A stretch of 64,000 bases of DNA from Massospora cicadina (GCA_022478985.1 JAKSZP010006599.1:124001-188000); one strand, 5' to 3'. Numbered from the stretch's first letter, positions 45,698-57,697 are shown. The notes: generated from the sequence alone by a model not told the origin. Numbers and translations are program-made.

Positions 45698-46609
45698 CCA
45701 TATTATTCAGTGAATATAGATTCAGAGAAGCGGGCGCCGCTTATTACTAAACCTGAATTAACCAGCATAGTTTAAATTCATTTCCCATTATCAATCTCCT
45801 TTTTCAATGCTTAATGTGTCTCCTTGTGCCTTTCTCCTTAAAATAATTCCTTTTCTTCTCCTTCTTGATGCCACCTGCTTAAAGCGCAGCTCTACAGCCC
45901 CATGCTGTACCAGGACTACATCATCCAATATCGCTGATAATATGTTCTAGAAAACTGTATTCCCCCAGGTCAGGTTTTTTATGTCTCCACACTGTTTAAG
46001 GATCTTCTTGGTCAGCTTACCAATAAATTTCTTCAATCCTGTACTTCCCTTAGGATAGGCTCTCCATTTTGACCAGAGCGGGTCTTCTAACTTTCTTCTC
46101 ATGCCTCTTTATGGCAGACCCAGTTTCAACATGAGCTGATCCTACCAAGCATTCTTGCTTCTTCACTACTGTCTAAATATCCCTTCCCCTTATCACTGAA
46201 TGACCACAGAGAAATAATATCACAGTCTGATATTTCTGATTGCAGCCAAAAATAAAAACTGCCTTTATATAATTATATTTTTTCAACTTTACATATTTTT
46301 ACATAAGGATGATCTCCTTATAAATATATCTTTTCATAAATATTTTTTTCTCTTCGCTATATTCTTTTATCCTATATCTATATATTTTCTCTTCTCCTAG
46401 ATCCAATTGTTTCATTTTTGTTTGGACTCAGTTCACTATATGATCACTGGTGATGGTTTTAGCATATAGGCATCTGTTGCAGCCTTAAAAATAATCTTAA
46501 AAGGACCTAACCATTTGCCGTCCAATTTGTTTTTTCTTCCAAATCCACGGGTATTGCAAAAGGCTACCATAAATCCCACATAGTACTCTTTAAGCACTAG
46601 TCCATTTTG
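45698..46609 (-). pseudogene. Extreme C-terminus of element C integrase
   Basis: Reading the minus strand from 46614: DQNGLVLKEYYVGFMVAF, then NTRGFGRKNKLDGKWLGPF. This is colinear with the element B tail DDQNQLPLKEYHVGDRVAY at 52545-52610. The first half of this same tail lies at 54297-54480, on the far side of element B, so B inserted exactly here. The rest, to the polypurine tract at 45697, is non-coding. Confidence 0.88.
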
Positions 46610-46614
46610 ATCAT

Positions 46615-47560
46615 TGTTAGAATTTCAGATGACCACATAGTCCAACCCTTTGACTGAATATGAGATTTAACAATTAGGTTATATTTGTAGAGGGTCAGCC
46701 ATAGTGGCCAACTGATGAGAATAATGTTGGGTGGAATCCCCAATGATATTAGAAGTCGCTGACTATGAATCATTGTCAGGCATCATCCCTGATGACATTT
46801 GAGGCTGCTAATAAGATGATAATTTCGTTGGGCATCATCCCCAATAAAATTAAGCAATAATTTAATATTGGGATAATACCTGATAGTCAAATTATAGGGA
46901 ATCGTTTAGAATGGAACAGATTGGAGTTATCAGAAAATACTTAAATGTTTGAACGCTGGAAGAAAAGTGGAATTGTCATTGGCCAAAACTACTGGTTTCA
47001 TGTACCTAATACCAATTGTTTGGTCTGCTGAACGCCTGAGGATTATGCTGCCTAGAAAACCCAAGGCAACAGTACCTGACGAGATTTGGTGCCTAACACT
47101 AAGGGTCAAAATCAGTATAGGAGCACAAATATTCTCATTGGACAGCTGAAAAGTTGTGTGCTGATTCTAACTATAAAAACTTTAAATAATTCCCTAATAA
47201 AATTAGATTCAAATTGATATTAGCTTAGTTGTTTAACATTGGTTGTTTAACATTACTCTTAAGAGAAGAGTGCAAGGATCAGATATCCTTAGGATTAGCA
47301 ATATCAAAATCTCCGCCTGGCTCTGTAAAAAGGGAATAGGTAAAGTGTTCCCTACCAGAATATCTTCAAGAAGAAGAAGCACCAGTTTAGCATTGGACTT
47401 TACTCTAAACTTGGCTTTGGGCAATAAACTTAATAATAGTCTTCATACTATTATTTCCCCAGTCTATCAACAACAATCAAATAGTCAACGCCAGGATCAA
47501 CGAATCTGTGAAGTTGAAATCCAGGGCTAAAAGCAAGTAATAAAGCCCAAGATTCCAACA
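46615..47560 (+). repeat. 5' LTR of element B
   Basis: Nearly identical to 53345-54291 over long runs, for example 47040-47450. Its U3 part carries several spaced ATCCCCAAT-type motifs (46735-46880). Termini TGTTAGAATT and ATTCCAACA. Confidence 0.95.
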
Positions 47561-47561
47561 T

Positions 47562-47577
47562 TGGTGCTCACTACAGG
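47562..47577 (+). promoter_or_regulatory. Primer-binding site of element B
   Basis: TGGTGCTCACTACAGG begins two bases after the 5' LTR. It is identical to the site of element C at 60128-60143 (minus strand). Confidence 0.85.
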
Positions 47578-47614
47578 GGTTAGTTGAGTTGTCAAAAGCC
47601 AATTTAAGATAACG

Positions 47615-48807
47615 ATGTCTTTTAAAGAAGAGCTTCAAAATCTCTGGGCAGAACTACAGGCCATCAATAAGAATGTGCTCACTCATCTTCTCAGGCCAAC
47701 GTTAGTACATTGGAGGAGCGTATGATCAAGATGGAGGAGATGCTTGAACAACTAGGAGTAGTTAATAATGACTTATGCGGAAAAGTTGCCTCTTTAAAGC
47801 GGAAAGAGGGCAAACTCGTCAAGGAAATTTTATTTCAGAAGACTGAATGGGAAGCAGATTGAGAATGCATCTGACGGTTTCATGAGGTGATGGCGAAAGT
47901 GACCAAGCATATCAAGGAGTTGGAGAAGCACTAATGTGATTGTGAACAATTTTAGGCGAATGATGCTGAAGCAAAGGCATGTGGGACGCCAAGCAATAAG
48001 ACCTCTCCGCCCCAAAACATGCCTAAACCATTCGCTGGTGTGTCAGAAATGACTCCCAAAGTCACTCCTATGGCTTCTCGAGTAGCTGGGTCAGATTATC
48101 CTATTAGCAGAACAACTTAGGAATTTCAAAATATGCCAAAATTGCCCACCTTTCACCAAGATAATGCCCTGGCATTCTTCCACTTATTTGATATGACCAT
48201 ATTTGGCTATGCGGACTGACAAAAAGCAGTAACTGTAATGAACTGCCTTAGCACAGACTGCCAAAATCTGGTGCTTCCTCACCTCAATGGAGACAATTGG
48301 TTGTATGCGGAAGCCAAAGCTGCCATTATGTTGGAATTTGAAAGCCCTACTCAGATGGCGAATCAAAAACAAGAGTTCATGGGTATTCAATTCCTCAAAG
48401 ATGAAACTCAGGCTTTTTTTGCCGACCGTTTTTGCCAAGAAGCTCAGATCTTAAAAGGAGCAAATGTGTTAAGTGACTTTGACGCCCACGTAGCCATGCA
48501 GTTGGAACTTCAGCCCTACTGAGACTTGCATCTGATTATGGTGGCAGCGCTAGTGACTGAAACAACAACCTCTCAGATGCTAGACCATCTGAAGATGCTT
48601 GGAGCCACGTTTGATGCTCCAAACCATATGTTCAAAGTAATTCAAACGAAGGCCCAAAATATTGTCAACTTTGCCAAGCCATCTAAAGAATCTGAAGGTC
48701 GAATCATGTCAGGAAGTAATTTAAAGTACAAAAAAAGAGCGGACAAATTAACAACCCACTGTTTCCAATGCAGGAAGTCAGGCCATGTAATTGCCCAGTG
48801 TCAGTAA
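47615..48807 (+). pseudogene. gag of element B
   Basis: The first ATG after the PBS is at 47615 (MSFKEELQNLWAELQAI). The N-terminal third is coiled-coil-like (LEERMIKMEEMLEQLG, VTKHIKELEKH). The capsid-like part follows from about 48120 (NMPKLPTFHQDNALAFF) through EAKAAIMLEFESP and FMGIQFLKDETQAFFADRF. The C-terminal zinc knuckle CFQCRKSGHVIAQC (48760-48801) has exact C-x2-C-x4-H-x4-C spacing. Stops at 47861, 47932, 48118, 48220 and 48522, and at least one shift, inactivate it. It is colinear with the gag relics of E (19480) and C (59139-59342). Confidence 0.9.
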
Positions 48808-48899
48808 CGAAAGCAAAAGGTTCAAGTAATTTATATTCAACCTCAAGAGACTGGTTCAGTTTTGAGAAAAGGGCCAGCAGTCTAGATCAGGGATGATCT

Positions 48900-49660
48900 A
48901 GTACTGCTGGTAAACCCTTCCTGCCTGACATAATGCAAGAGGAGATTGATATCTCTGATCTATTTGTTGATGATGACTCACTGGATCCGCTCCATCAAAA
49001 AAATTAAATTGGATGTTAATGCTATAACTCAAGCTAAAGTGAAGGGGATCAATCCTAAAATTGTTAGTGAGGTCACTCAGCCCTATGTACGACAACTAGC
49101 TGAGAAAGTGAGATCCGCCAAAAGCCCTGAATACCTAGTCAAAATGAAGTTGGATGAGGCTAATGTTTCTCTACCTATTAGCGCAATCAAGGAGTCATTC
49201 CCCAACTTATCCGCTCAGATTATCCACACCCTTGATTTGGCAAATAAGGCTGCTACCCATTCATTAAATACTTTATTACAGTACTCGGAGTGTACCTATG
49301 TCAATATTCTAATCAATAGGATAAGAGTCCAAGCCATAAATAACAGTGGAGCGCCAATCAACATCGTTTCCACCAAATTAGTAAAATGTATGAAAATCTC
49401 AAAAGATTTTGAGCACCGAAAAGAATATGGAATGGCTGGACCAGACGTTACCATCTCATGTGGAGCCTACAGTGCGCTACCACTTTGGTTTGATCGCTGA
49501 TGGTGTCAGCCCCCGCTATAGTGTTAGCCAATCCAAACTATGACATACTTATCAGGACAGAGTTCTTGAGGAAATATGGGGTGAAATGCAATTTCAATAA
49601 AATACCCTGACAATATTGGGGCAGATGTTGCCTTTGGTTTACTAGCAGAAAGGAGAAACT
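48900..49660 (+). pseudogene. Linker and aspartic protease of element B
   Basis: An acidic linker (EEIDISDLFVDDDSLDP) is followed by the long frame 48946-49500. It contains SFPNLSAQIIHTLDLANKA and then the retropepsin site VQAINNSGAPINIVS. The active-site Asp codon is AAC (Asn, 49342-49344), so DSG has become NSG and the protease is catalytically dead even apart from stops. Frames to 49660 hold NYDILIRTEFL and GADVAFGLLAE-like sequence of the protease/RT linker. Confidence 0.87.
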
Positions 49661-49699
49661 CTGCTGAAAAAGAAGAATAACTTTGTCAATTTAATTTAT

Positions 49700-51535
49700 A
49701 GTGATCGTATTATACCCATTCACTATAAAATAGTCAGATGGAAACAGAAACCAATGCTGATGGAAATTATGGAGAATTAAGGAATATCCCTAAGGGCAAA
49801 TGCAGTAAACACTATTCACCTGGGGGCTCAAATCATAGTTAACATTGGGTTAATGGTGGAACTTCCTGAACAACTTTATGGAGAAATTGACAATCCCTGG
49901 AAAAAGACAAGGATCAAACCATGGGTTGCGCGGGATCTTAATGCTGGGTCACAAAGAGATATGAGTATTAGTAGCCAATCTGGGAGAAAAGCTGATGGAA
50001 ATTGAAAAAATTTTAAACCATCGCGTTTCTGCACTTGCTCCCAATGGTGGAACTATAAGCTTTTCATGAATTTGGATCATTTTCCAAAATGGGAAAGCCA
50101 GCGGGAGTTACCAAAAAGTGTCAATGTATTAGTGGATCATGAGCAGCTAGCTGATTTGACTATGAATAAGCGGGAGGACGTGCTCTGATTATTTGAAAAA
50201 TATTGGACAATATTTGCTCAGAACGATCATAACTTAGGATGCGCAAAAAAACATACTCCACAAAGTTGATATGGGGGAATGTCCGCCAATATAATGAGAC
50301 CTGTTCGTAGGTCAAGGACAGCAGAAGTGGAGGTCAGCGATGAGATAAGCAAGTTGGTGGAACATGGGTTACTCATTCCATCATCGAGCCCATGGGTGAG
50401 TCCAATCCTGTTGATAAAAAAAAGGACAGATCAAATAGAGTATTGATTGACCATCACTGACTAAACAAGATCACTAAAAAAGACTCCTATCCGCTGCCCC
50501 AAAAAATGACATGCTTGATCGCCTGAGGGGAAGCAAAATACTTTTTGGCTATGGACCTGATTTCAGGCTTATGGCAAATCTATTTGCCAAAAGAAGATCA
50601 GGAAAAAAGTTCAATAATTACCGCACAAGGACTGTACCAGCTGACCAGAATGCCCCAAGGATTATGCAATGTGCCGGTGACTTTTCAGTGAGCTATGGAT
50701 TCAATACTAAGTGACCTGAAGCTATCCTGCGTGCTAGTCCACTTAGATAATATCAACGTCTTCAGTAGGACCTTCTCCAATCATTTGGAGCATCTGGAGG
50801 AATTTTTCAAGTAGTTGACAATGGCGAATCTAAAAATTAAGCTGAGAAAATGCTAGTATTTTAAAAAAAAACTCGAATACTTAGTATTTGTTATAGACTC
50901 TAATGGATTACAACTGCAACCCATGAAAATAGAGGCTATTGAGCGGATGTCAATCCTGAAAAGTGTTCAGGATATTCAAGTCTTCTTGGGAATGGTTAGG
51001 TACTATTGCTGATTCATCAAAGAATTTGCTGGAATCGCCAAACCTCTTCTTCACCTACTCAAGGATCCAAAAAAGGATTTGTGTGGAATAAAGAGGCTCA
51101 GAAGTCATTTGATAAGCTCCAAAAATATCTCATGAGCAGCCCAGTGTTGAAATACCCACATTTTAGTTAGTAATTCATCATTCAAGTGAATGCCTTATTA
51201 GCGGCGATTTAAGCCATTCTAAGTCAATTAGATGACAACAGGGATGAACATCCAGTAGCCTATGTGAGTAGAACACTATTGCCAGTGGAAAGAAACTAGC
51301 TGTGACAGAGTGAGAGTGTCTGGTGGTCATCCATGCCTGCAAACAATTCCAAGTCTACATACATGAAATGCACTTTAAAGTCATAACTGACCACTCATCC
51401 CTGCGCTGGCTTCATAACCTGAAGGAACCAGAAGGGTGGTTGGCCCAATGGGCTTTAAAGCTTCAAGACTACGATTTCAAAATTATCCATCAGGCTGGAG
51501 CGGTACATCAGAATGCTGACGGTTTGTCTCAATTA
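49700..51535 (+). pseudogene. RT and RNase H of element B
   Basis: RT starts near 50160 (NKREDVL.LFEKYWTIFAQ) and continues with EVSDEISKLVEHGLLIPS. The catalytic box reads HLDN at 50740-50751 where YLDD is expected, so the second Asp is Asn. The connection region has FLGMVRYY near 50985. RNase H has NTLLPVERN and the long frame 51323-51727: DHSSLRWLHNLKEPEGWL, then AGAVHQNADGLSQLP. The upstream segment 49700-50150 is the protease-RT linker with LPEQLYGEI. Many stops and shifts. Confidence 0.92.
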
Positions 51536-52723
51536 CCAACTGTTCATGTGATCTATCATCAGGCGGATGCACTATTCCAACGGATGATCAAAGGAGATAT
51601 TGGGGATGAACCCCAAGAAATTTGGAATGCATTACAAAAAGCCATGGAAAATACTGAATTTAAGGACAATCAATTATACAAAATGATCAAAGGAAAATGG
51701 GTTTTATTTCCTAAACCATTAGAATGAGCGGAAATCATTTGAGCTGCTCACAAGGTCATTGGCCATGGTGGCCTAAGGAAAACAGTGGATCATATTCGCC
51801 AGTATTATTACTGAGAATTGATTAATTATGACGTCGCAGACTACCTACCCGCTGTGTAGAATGTCAGTTGCACAAACTGCACAAGAGCATCGTAGGATAC
51901 CAGCTAGTACGCCATGGTTTCACATGGCACACTGTGTCCATAGATGTTATGGGACCATTAAGCATCAGCACCAGAGGAGGGAAATATATTATTGTCACAA
52001 TAGATCACTTAACCCAATGGGTTGAAATGAGAGCCCTCAGCAAAGTAGACGCAATAAGTATGGCGAAGTTTATACCTGACAAAGTGATCTATTGGCATGT
52101 ATGCCCTCAAGTCATTCTCAGTGACAACAGAACCAACTTTACTTCACATGTGATTCCCAGGCTTAACAAATTAATGGGAATCCGCGGTGTTGTATCTGTC
52201 CCCCTATCGTCCAGAAACAAATGGAATGGTGGAAAGAGTAAATGCAACTCTAGCCTCAAACTTACAAAAATTGGTCGCAGGGAAAACTTCCACATGGGGA
52301 GCCTATCTGAGTTTGGTCATTTTCACTTATAATATCAGTTATCATTTGGCAACTGAGAAAACACCATTAAAACTGTTATAAGGGCAGAAAGCTACATTGC
52401 CACCAATATTGTATTCAGCAGTAGAGCCATCTTTGGGTATGAGTTCCAAACATTATCTATCCCAACTGGCTGAAATCCTGATTGAATTACAATCTTGGGC
52501 ATTTGATATGACATTGAGGAAAAAAATTACTGCAAAGAAAATAGATGACCAGAATCAACTTCCATTGAAAGAATACCATGTGGGCGATAGGGTAGCCTAT
52601 TGTGATACCCATGGGTTTGGGAGAAAAATAAGTTGGACGCCCTATGGATGGGACTATTTGAAATTATTGCCAAATCAGCAAATAATGCCTATACAATCAA
52701 GGATACTGAGGATGGTCACATAG
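51536..52723 (+). pseudogene. Integrase of element B
   Basis: The HHCC zinc domain is visible (AAHKVIGHGGLRKTVDHIR, then CVECQLHK). The core begins SIDVMGPL at 51937-51960, with the first Asp intact. The second block reads ILSDNRTNFTSH (SDNR for SDNG) near 52115. The Glu block PETNGMVERVNATLAS is at 52206-52255 in another frame. The C-terminal tail (LQSWAFDMTLRKKI, EYHVGDRVAYCDTHGFGRK) runs to 52723. There is no chromodomain. A frameshift near 52195 splits the core. Confidence 0.93.
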
Positions 52724-52754
52724 TCAATAGGGTCCATGCATAGAACATAAAGTA

Positions 52755-52862
52755 TTGGACTTGGAAAAAAAGAGAGAGAAGACAAGAAAAAAAATAAAAA
52801 CTAAAAAAAGAAAAAAAGATGCATAAAAATACAAAAAAAGTAGAAAATATTAAAAAATGATT
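52755..52862 (+). repeat. A-rich purine tract after pol of element B
   Basis: About 105 bp consist almost wholly of A with scattered G and few pyrimidines, between the integrase end and the non-coding 3' region. It is far from the 3' LTR (500 bp), so it is not the main polypurine tract. It may be an internal second-strand priming site or a relic of poly(A). Confidence 0.6.
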
Positions 52863-53344
52863 TTAATTTGAGCAGTAATGCATCTAGCAATATTCCCACC
52901 TACTGAGCATGGAGGAATAAATAGCAGGGGGCACAAGTCCTGAGAATCAGCAAGATCAGAAAGGGCTGAAACTAGGTCCGCTGGAATAGTCCCTATCAAC
53001 AAGATGCTGAGACCCATCCTGGGGTTTGTACAGGTGGCAAGAGTGCCAACAAACTGTCCTGGGGTTCATACAGGTGGACCAGTCAATCTCTCACAACCAA
53101 TGCAAAGATGGGACTGGCGCGGCATGATGTCGTGGGAACCGCACTCAAGAAGAGGCAGCAATGGATAGAAATCAAAGATATGAAGTCATCAAACTGAGAA
53201 TAACATTTGGGCGTTGAGTGCAGACAGAGCTGCACTATGCTGAGGACATAGAAATATGAAAAACCAAATATGAGCTCCAGCTGAGACAGCTTCTATTCCT
53301 GAGGGTTCTATCTTCCATTGGATATCTGGTCAAGGAGGGGGATG
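52863..53344 (+). other. Non-coding 3' region of element B with a short direct repeat
   Basis: The 20-mer block CCTGGGGTTTGTACAGGTGG (53018-53037) recurs with two changes at 53058-53077, 40 bp apart. No open frame is recognisable. It ends with the polypurine tract GGAGGGGGATG at 53334-53344. Confidence 0.6.
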
Positions 53345-54291
53345 TGTTGGAATTGCAGATGACCACATAGTCCAACCCTTTGACCAAATATGAGATTTGA
53401 CGATTAGGTTATAATCATTGAGGGTTGGCAATAGTGGCTGACTGATAAGAATATTGTTGGGCGGAATCCCCAATAATATTAGAAAGTTGCTAACTATGAA
53501 TTATTGTCAGACATCATCCCCAATGTCATTTGAGGCCGCCAATAAGATGATAATTTCATCAGGAATTATCCCCAATGAAATTAAGCAATAATTTGATATT
53601 GGGGTAATCCCCACTAGTTGATTTATAGGGAATTGTTCAGAATGGAATGGATTGGAGTCATCATAAAATACCAAAACGTTTGAACGCTGGAAGAAAAGTG
53701 GAATTGTCATCAGCTAAAACAATCAGTTTCGTGTACCTAATGCCAATTGTTTTGTCCGCTGAATGCCTGAGGATTATGCTGCCTAGAAAACCCAAGGCAA
53801 CAGTACCTGACGAGATTTGGTGCCTAACACTAAGGGTCAAAATCAGTATAGGAGCACAAATATTCTCATTGGACAGCTGAAAAGTTGTGTGCTGATTCTA
53901 ACTATAAAAACTTTAGATAATTCCCTAATAAAATTAGATTTAAATTGATATTAGCTTAGTTGTTTAACATTGGTTGTTTAACATTACTCTTAAGAGAAGA
54001 GTGCAGGGATCAGATATCCTTAGGATTAGCAATATCAAAATCTCCGCCTGGCTCTGTAAAAAGGGAATAGGGAAAGTGTTCCCTACCAGAAAATCTTCAA
54101 GAAGAAGAAGCACCAGTTTAGCGTTGGACTTCACTCTAAACTTGGCTTTAGCAATCAACTTAATAATAGTCTTCATACTATTATTGCCCCTGCCTATCAA
54201 CAACAATCAAATAATCAACGCCAGGATCAACGAATCTGTGCAGTTGAAATTCAGGGATAAAAGCGAGCAAAAAAAACCCAAGATTATAACA
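53345..54291 (+). repeat. 3' LTR of element B
   Basis: Begins TGTTGGAATTGC after the polypurine tract and ends ATAACA at 54291, followed by the target duplication ATCAT. Confidence 0.95.
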
Positions 54292-54296
54292 ATCAT

Positions 54297-55120
54297 TTCT
54301 CTTCTTCACTCTAATTCTTCTCTTCAACATCATTTCAAATGTCCATGATTTCAGTTTAATCAAATGTTTGCCAGTTGGATTAAATATTACTCTGCGCATA
54401 TCCCCTGAAGCTGGTTTCAATGATGAATACAAAATTGGTGGTATTGAGGCTCTTCGTTTAAAAAGCTCAAACGGCATTTACTTGTCACATTATGATAACT
54501 AGTATTGTACATGAAGGTAACTGAACTCAGAAAAGATTCCAAGTGTGGGTTTTTTTCACTACCAGTTAAGCAGTATTACATCTAGAGTTCCATTGACTCT
54601 CTACCCATTTTATTTTGTCTCCTGGACAGTAGGGAGCGTACACACTCCTCTGGTCCCCATTAATTCATTTAATCTTGATTTCATGTAAGATGTAAAGTTG
54701 GTTTGATTGTCACTGAGTGATGCTTGTAGGCATCCACATTGGTACACTACTTGTTTCAGTATGAATCTTGCAGTGCTTGTAGCATCTACTCTGCCCAAGG
54801 CCTTCATCTCGACCCATCTTGTCAGATGGTCTATAATGAATATAATGTACTTTACTCAAACCACTAACACTCAAGGGCTCCATAACATCTATTGACACCA
54901 TGTGCCAAGAAAACCTAGGGCTTACTAGATGGTATCCCATGACATCTTAGTCGCTTTTGGATTTGACATTCCATGAAACATGTTAGATAATCTGTAATAT
55001 TATAATTAATCAATTCCTAGTAATATACTGCTGCAGATGGTCCATTGTTTTTCTCAGGCCACCATGCCCTACGACTTTGTGCACATCTTGATTTTGCTCT
55101 GAGCATTCCGATGGTTTAGG
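54297..55120 (-). pseudogene. Integrase of element C, right part
   Basis: The minus strand reads LKSWTFEMMLKRRIRVKK at the left edge, breaking off at the B insertion. To the right are PILYSSLKPASGDMRR, then LSDNQTNFTSY (54730-54690) for the second catalytic Asp, with Gln in place of Gly. Beyond that lies SIDVMEPLSV (Asp kept, GP altered) near 54890, and the zinc region around 54970-55070. It continues at 46614 across element B. Confidence 0.9.
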
Positions 55121-55249
55121 TAAAAGTGACTTTTCCATGAATTAACTTATTTAGCTTTCCGTTCTTTATCTTGGTATTTTCCTTTCTTTCTTCAGCGCAC
55201 TTTAAATTTCCCAGGTTCATCCCCAATATTCCCTTTGATCATTTGTTGG

Positions 55250-56560
55250 AATAGTTCATCCACTTAATGGTACATTGCTTGAATGGCAGATAACGTCAAA
55301 AATTTATCAGCAGTATGTTGGGATGCTGTTGAATGTATTTTAGTCTCAAAATTGTAGGCTTGCAGTTTCAAAGTTCATCGAGACAGTTGCCCCTCTGGTT
55401 TTAAAAGATTATGCAACCAGCGTAGAGATGAGTGGACATTCACAACCAAAAATTGTGTCCCATGAATATATACTTGGATCGTTTGCAGGCATATATCACT
55501 GTGAGGCACTCACGCTATACAGTGTAGTTGCTTTACTAGCATCAATATCTGTATCACATTTGACACCAGATGTTCTTCCAAATTATCTTCTATTTAATTA
55601 AAAGAGCTCCAATCGCCATTAATGAGGCTCCTTTCTGAATTATATACTTCCAATCAAAGTTTGCGTACTTCAGAACAGGACTAATCATAAGATAGCTTCT
55701 GAACTCATCAACACTTCTCAGCCTCCTCATTAACAAGAACCTTTTTCAGACCATTCAGTAGGTTAAATAGTGGTTTAGCGATTCCAGCGAATTCCTTAAT
55801 AAATCAGTGATAGTAGTCAACTATCCCAAGAAAACACTATTTCTTAAACTCTCTTTGGGATTAGCATATGTTTACTGGCCATTATATTCTTCAGCATCAG
55901 TTTTAATCTTCCAGAGCTTATTACAAACCCAAAATATTCAAGCTCTTGAAGAAATTATTTCCTCAGTTTGACATGTAAATTCAACGTCTATAGGCGTTTA
56001 AGCACTTCTTCCAAGTGTTCCAGGTGGTCAGTTATTTTTCTAATAATAAACATTGATATGATCTAATTACACAAAAAAATGGAAAATTAACCTCAGGGTA
56101 CTCAAGATGAAATCCATCACCCTCTGGAAATTCTCCAGCGCGTTACACAATCCCTGGGATATCCTGTAATCTGGTGTAATCCTTGTGTGGTGATTATTGC
56201 ACACTTCTCCTCATATTCTTTTGGCAATTCTATCTGATTTTACCCTAAGATTAAAACTATCACCAAAAAGAACTTGGCTTCCCCTAGGCGGTTTTGTGAA
56301 TTATTTATCCTTGACAGCGGATACAAACTCTCCTTAGTGATTTTCCAAACGTTGACAATTGATCACCACTCAATTTTGATCCATCCTTTTTCTTCACAAT
56401 AAGGCTTGGGCTCGCCCATGGACTCAACGAAGGTATTGATCCCATGCTCAATCAATTTACTGATTTCTTCACTGGCTACTGCTTCAGCAGCCTTGGATCA
56501 GCAAAAAGGTCTCATTTGTATTGGAAAGTTTCCCCGTGTCAAACTTATTGATCACATTCT
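55250..56560 (-). pseudogene. RT and RNase H of element C
   Basis: Minus-strand reading shows a WLHNLLKPEGQLSR-like RNase H end near 55410, HE..CLAVIYACKR near 55490, and the connection segment near 55790 (KEFAGIAKPLFNLL). The RT box is at 56048-56066, where the sequence gives LDHINVY for LDDINVF, so the second Asp is His. The fingers region with INKLIEHGINTFVESMGEPK lies near 56400-56450. The frames are very broken; the order is that of element B reversed. Confidence 0.8.
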
Positions 56561-57697
56561 AGCATATCCAAGGTCATGATCATCCTGGGCAAAGTACCCA
56601 AGGTTCTCAAATAATTGTAGCACTTCTTCTTGCTGTCATTTTGATAGCTCAGCCAGTTGCTCATGATTAACTAGCATATTAATGCTTTCAGCAGCATCAA
56701 CTAATAAAGCCCATCTCTGTTAACATTATAAAGTCATAAAATTCCTTGATTTCCGTCATTGGGATTAAGTGCGCAAAATCAATGACTTTATTTACCTCTT
56801 TCAAAGGATATATGCCCATATTGGCCAGTAGCACTCACATTTCACTGTGGCTTGGAATTATAATTCCCCAGTGCTACCCATGGTTCTGGTCTAAATTTAT
56901 CCCATGGGCTGACAACTTCTCTATATAATAGCTCCAGGATTACTAGCAACAATCCTATGTTGATTATGATTTGTGTTCCTAGTGGAATTGTATTCATTAT
57001 TTTCATCCTCAATGGTATCCCACGGTTTTTGATAATCTATTTAAGCATTTGCTATTTTTCGTCCAATCAACTTGCACTAGATGGTAATTATACTGGCTTG
57101 TAAATTAATTTACAAAGTTATTCTTCTTCAACAGTGGATTTTTTCCTCTCTGCTGATATACTAATGTCAGAGTTTGCCTCAAAATTGTTATGGTATTCTT
57201 CTCAAAATTTGCATTTGACAGCATAATTTCTCAACATATCTGTCCCAATTAGGATGGCATAATTTTGATTTGACAATACTATGGTAAGAGCTGATACCAC
57301 TTGTGATTTAAACTGAAGTGGTAGTGCACTGTATGCTCCATAAGTTATTGTAGTATCTAATTTGGAGGTTTTATATTCTTTCTAGTGCCCAAACTCTGGC
57401 AAAATCTTCTTTCTCTTCATTGCTTTAGTTGAAAAATATTAATGAGCACACCACTGTTGTTTATTTCCCATACTTTTGCTCAATTGACTATAATATCTAT
57501 ATATTTACACTCAGAGTATTGTAACAAAGGTGTTTATTAAGTGAATTGCAACTTTTTTGCTGAATCTAGAGTATTAATTAGCTTTGCAGACAAATCAGGA
57601 AAAGATCTCTTAATCACGCTAATAAGGAGGTAAATGCTCGCTTTTTCATTTTTTGTCTTGAGTAGTTCTTCCATACTTTTAGTGGTTCTTATCATGG
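56561..57697 (-). pseudogene. Protease and linker of element C
   Basis: The protease active site reads NNSG at 57452-57463 on the minus strand, exactly as in element B (NNSGAPINIV against NNSGVLINIF), so the Asp-to-Asn change is present in both. Upstream, SIYLLISVIKRSFPDLSAKL matches the B linker PISAIKESFPNLSAQI. The stretch 56561-57100 is the protease-RT linker. Confidence 0.78.

Larger units (their letters stand above)
46615..54291 (+). mobile_element. Element B: complete but dead Ty3/Gypsy element nested in its relative C
   Basis: LTRs of 946 and 947 bp (46615-47560, 53345-54291) begin TGTT(A/G)GAATT and end with TTCCAACA in the 5' copy, forming near-perfect inverted ends. An exact 5-bp duplication ATCAT sits at 46610-46614 and 54292-54296. 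The interior has a PBS, gag with coiled coil and zinc knuckle, protease, RT/RNase H, integrase, an A-rich tract and a polypurine tract (GGAGGGGGATG, ending 53344). The LTRs still match closely, with long identical runs, so this is one of the youngest insertions here. The genes are nonetheless full of stops. Confidence 0.96.

Noticed and set aside
47243..47530. Conserved 95-codon frame in the 5' LTR of B, repeated at 53974-54348
   Set aside because: Its conservation reflects the near-identity of the two LTRs; the amino-acid sequence has no motif, and LTRs of this type are normally non-coding.
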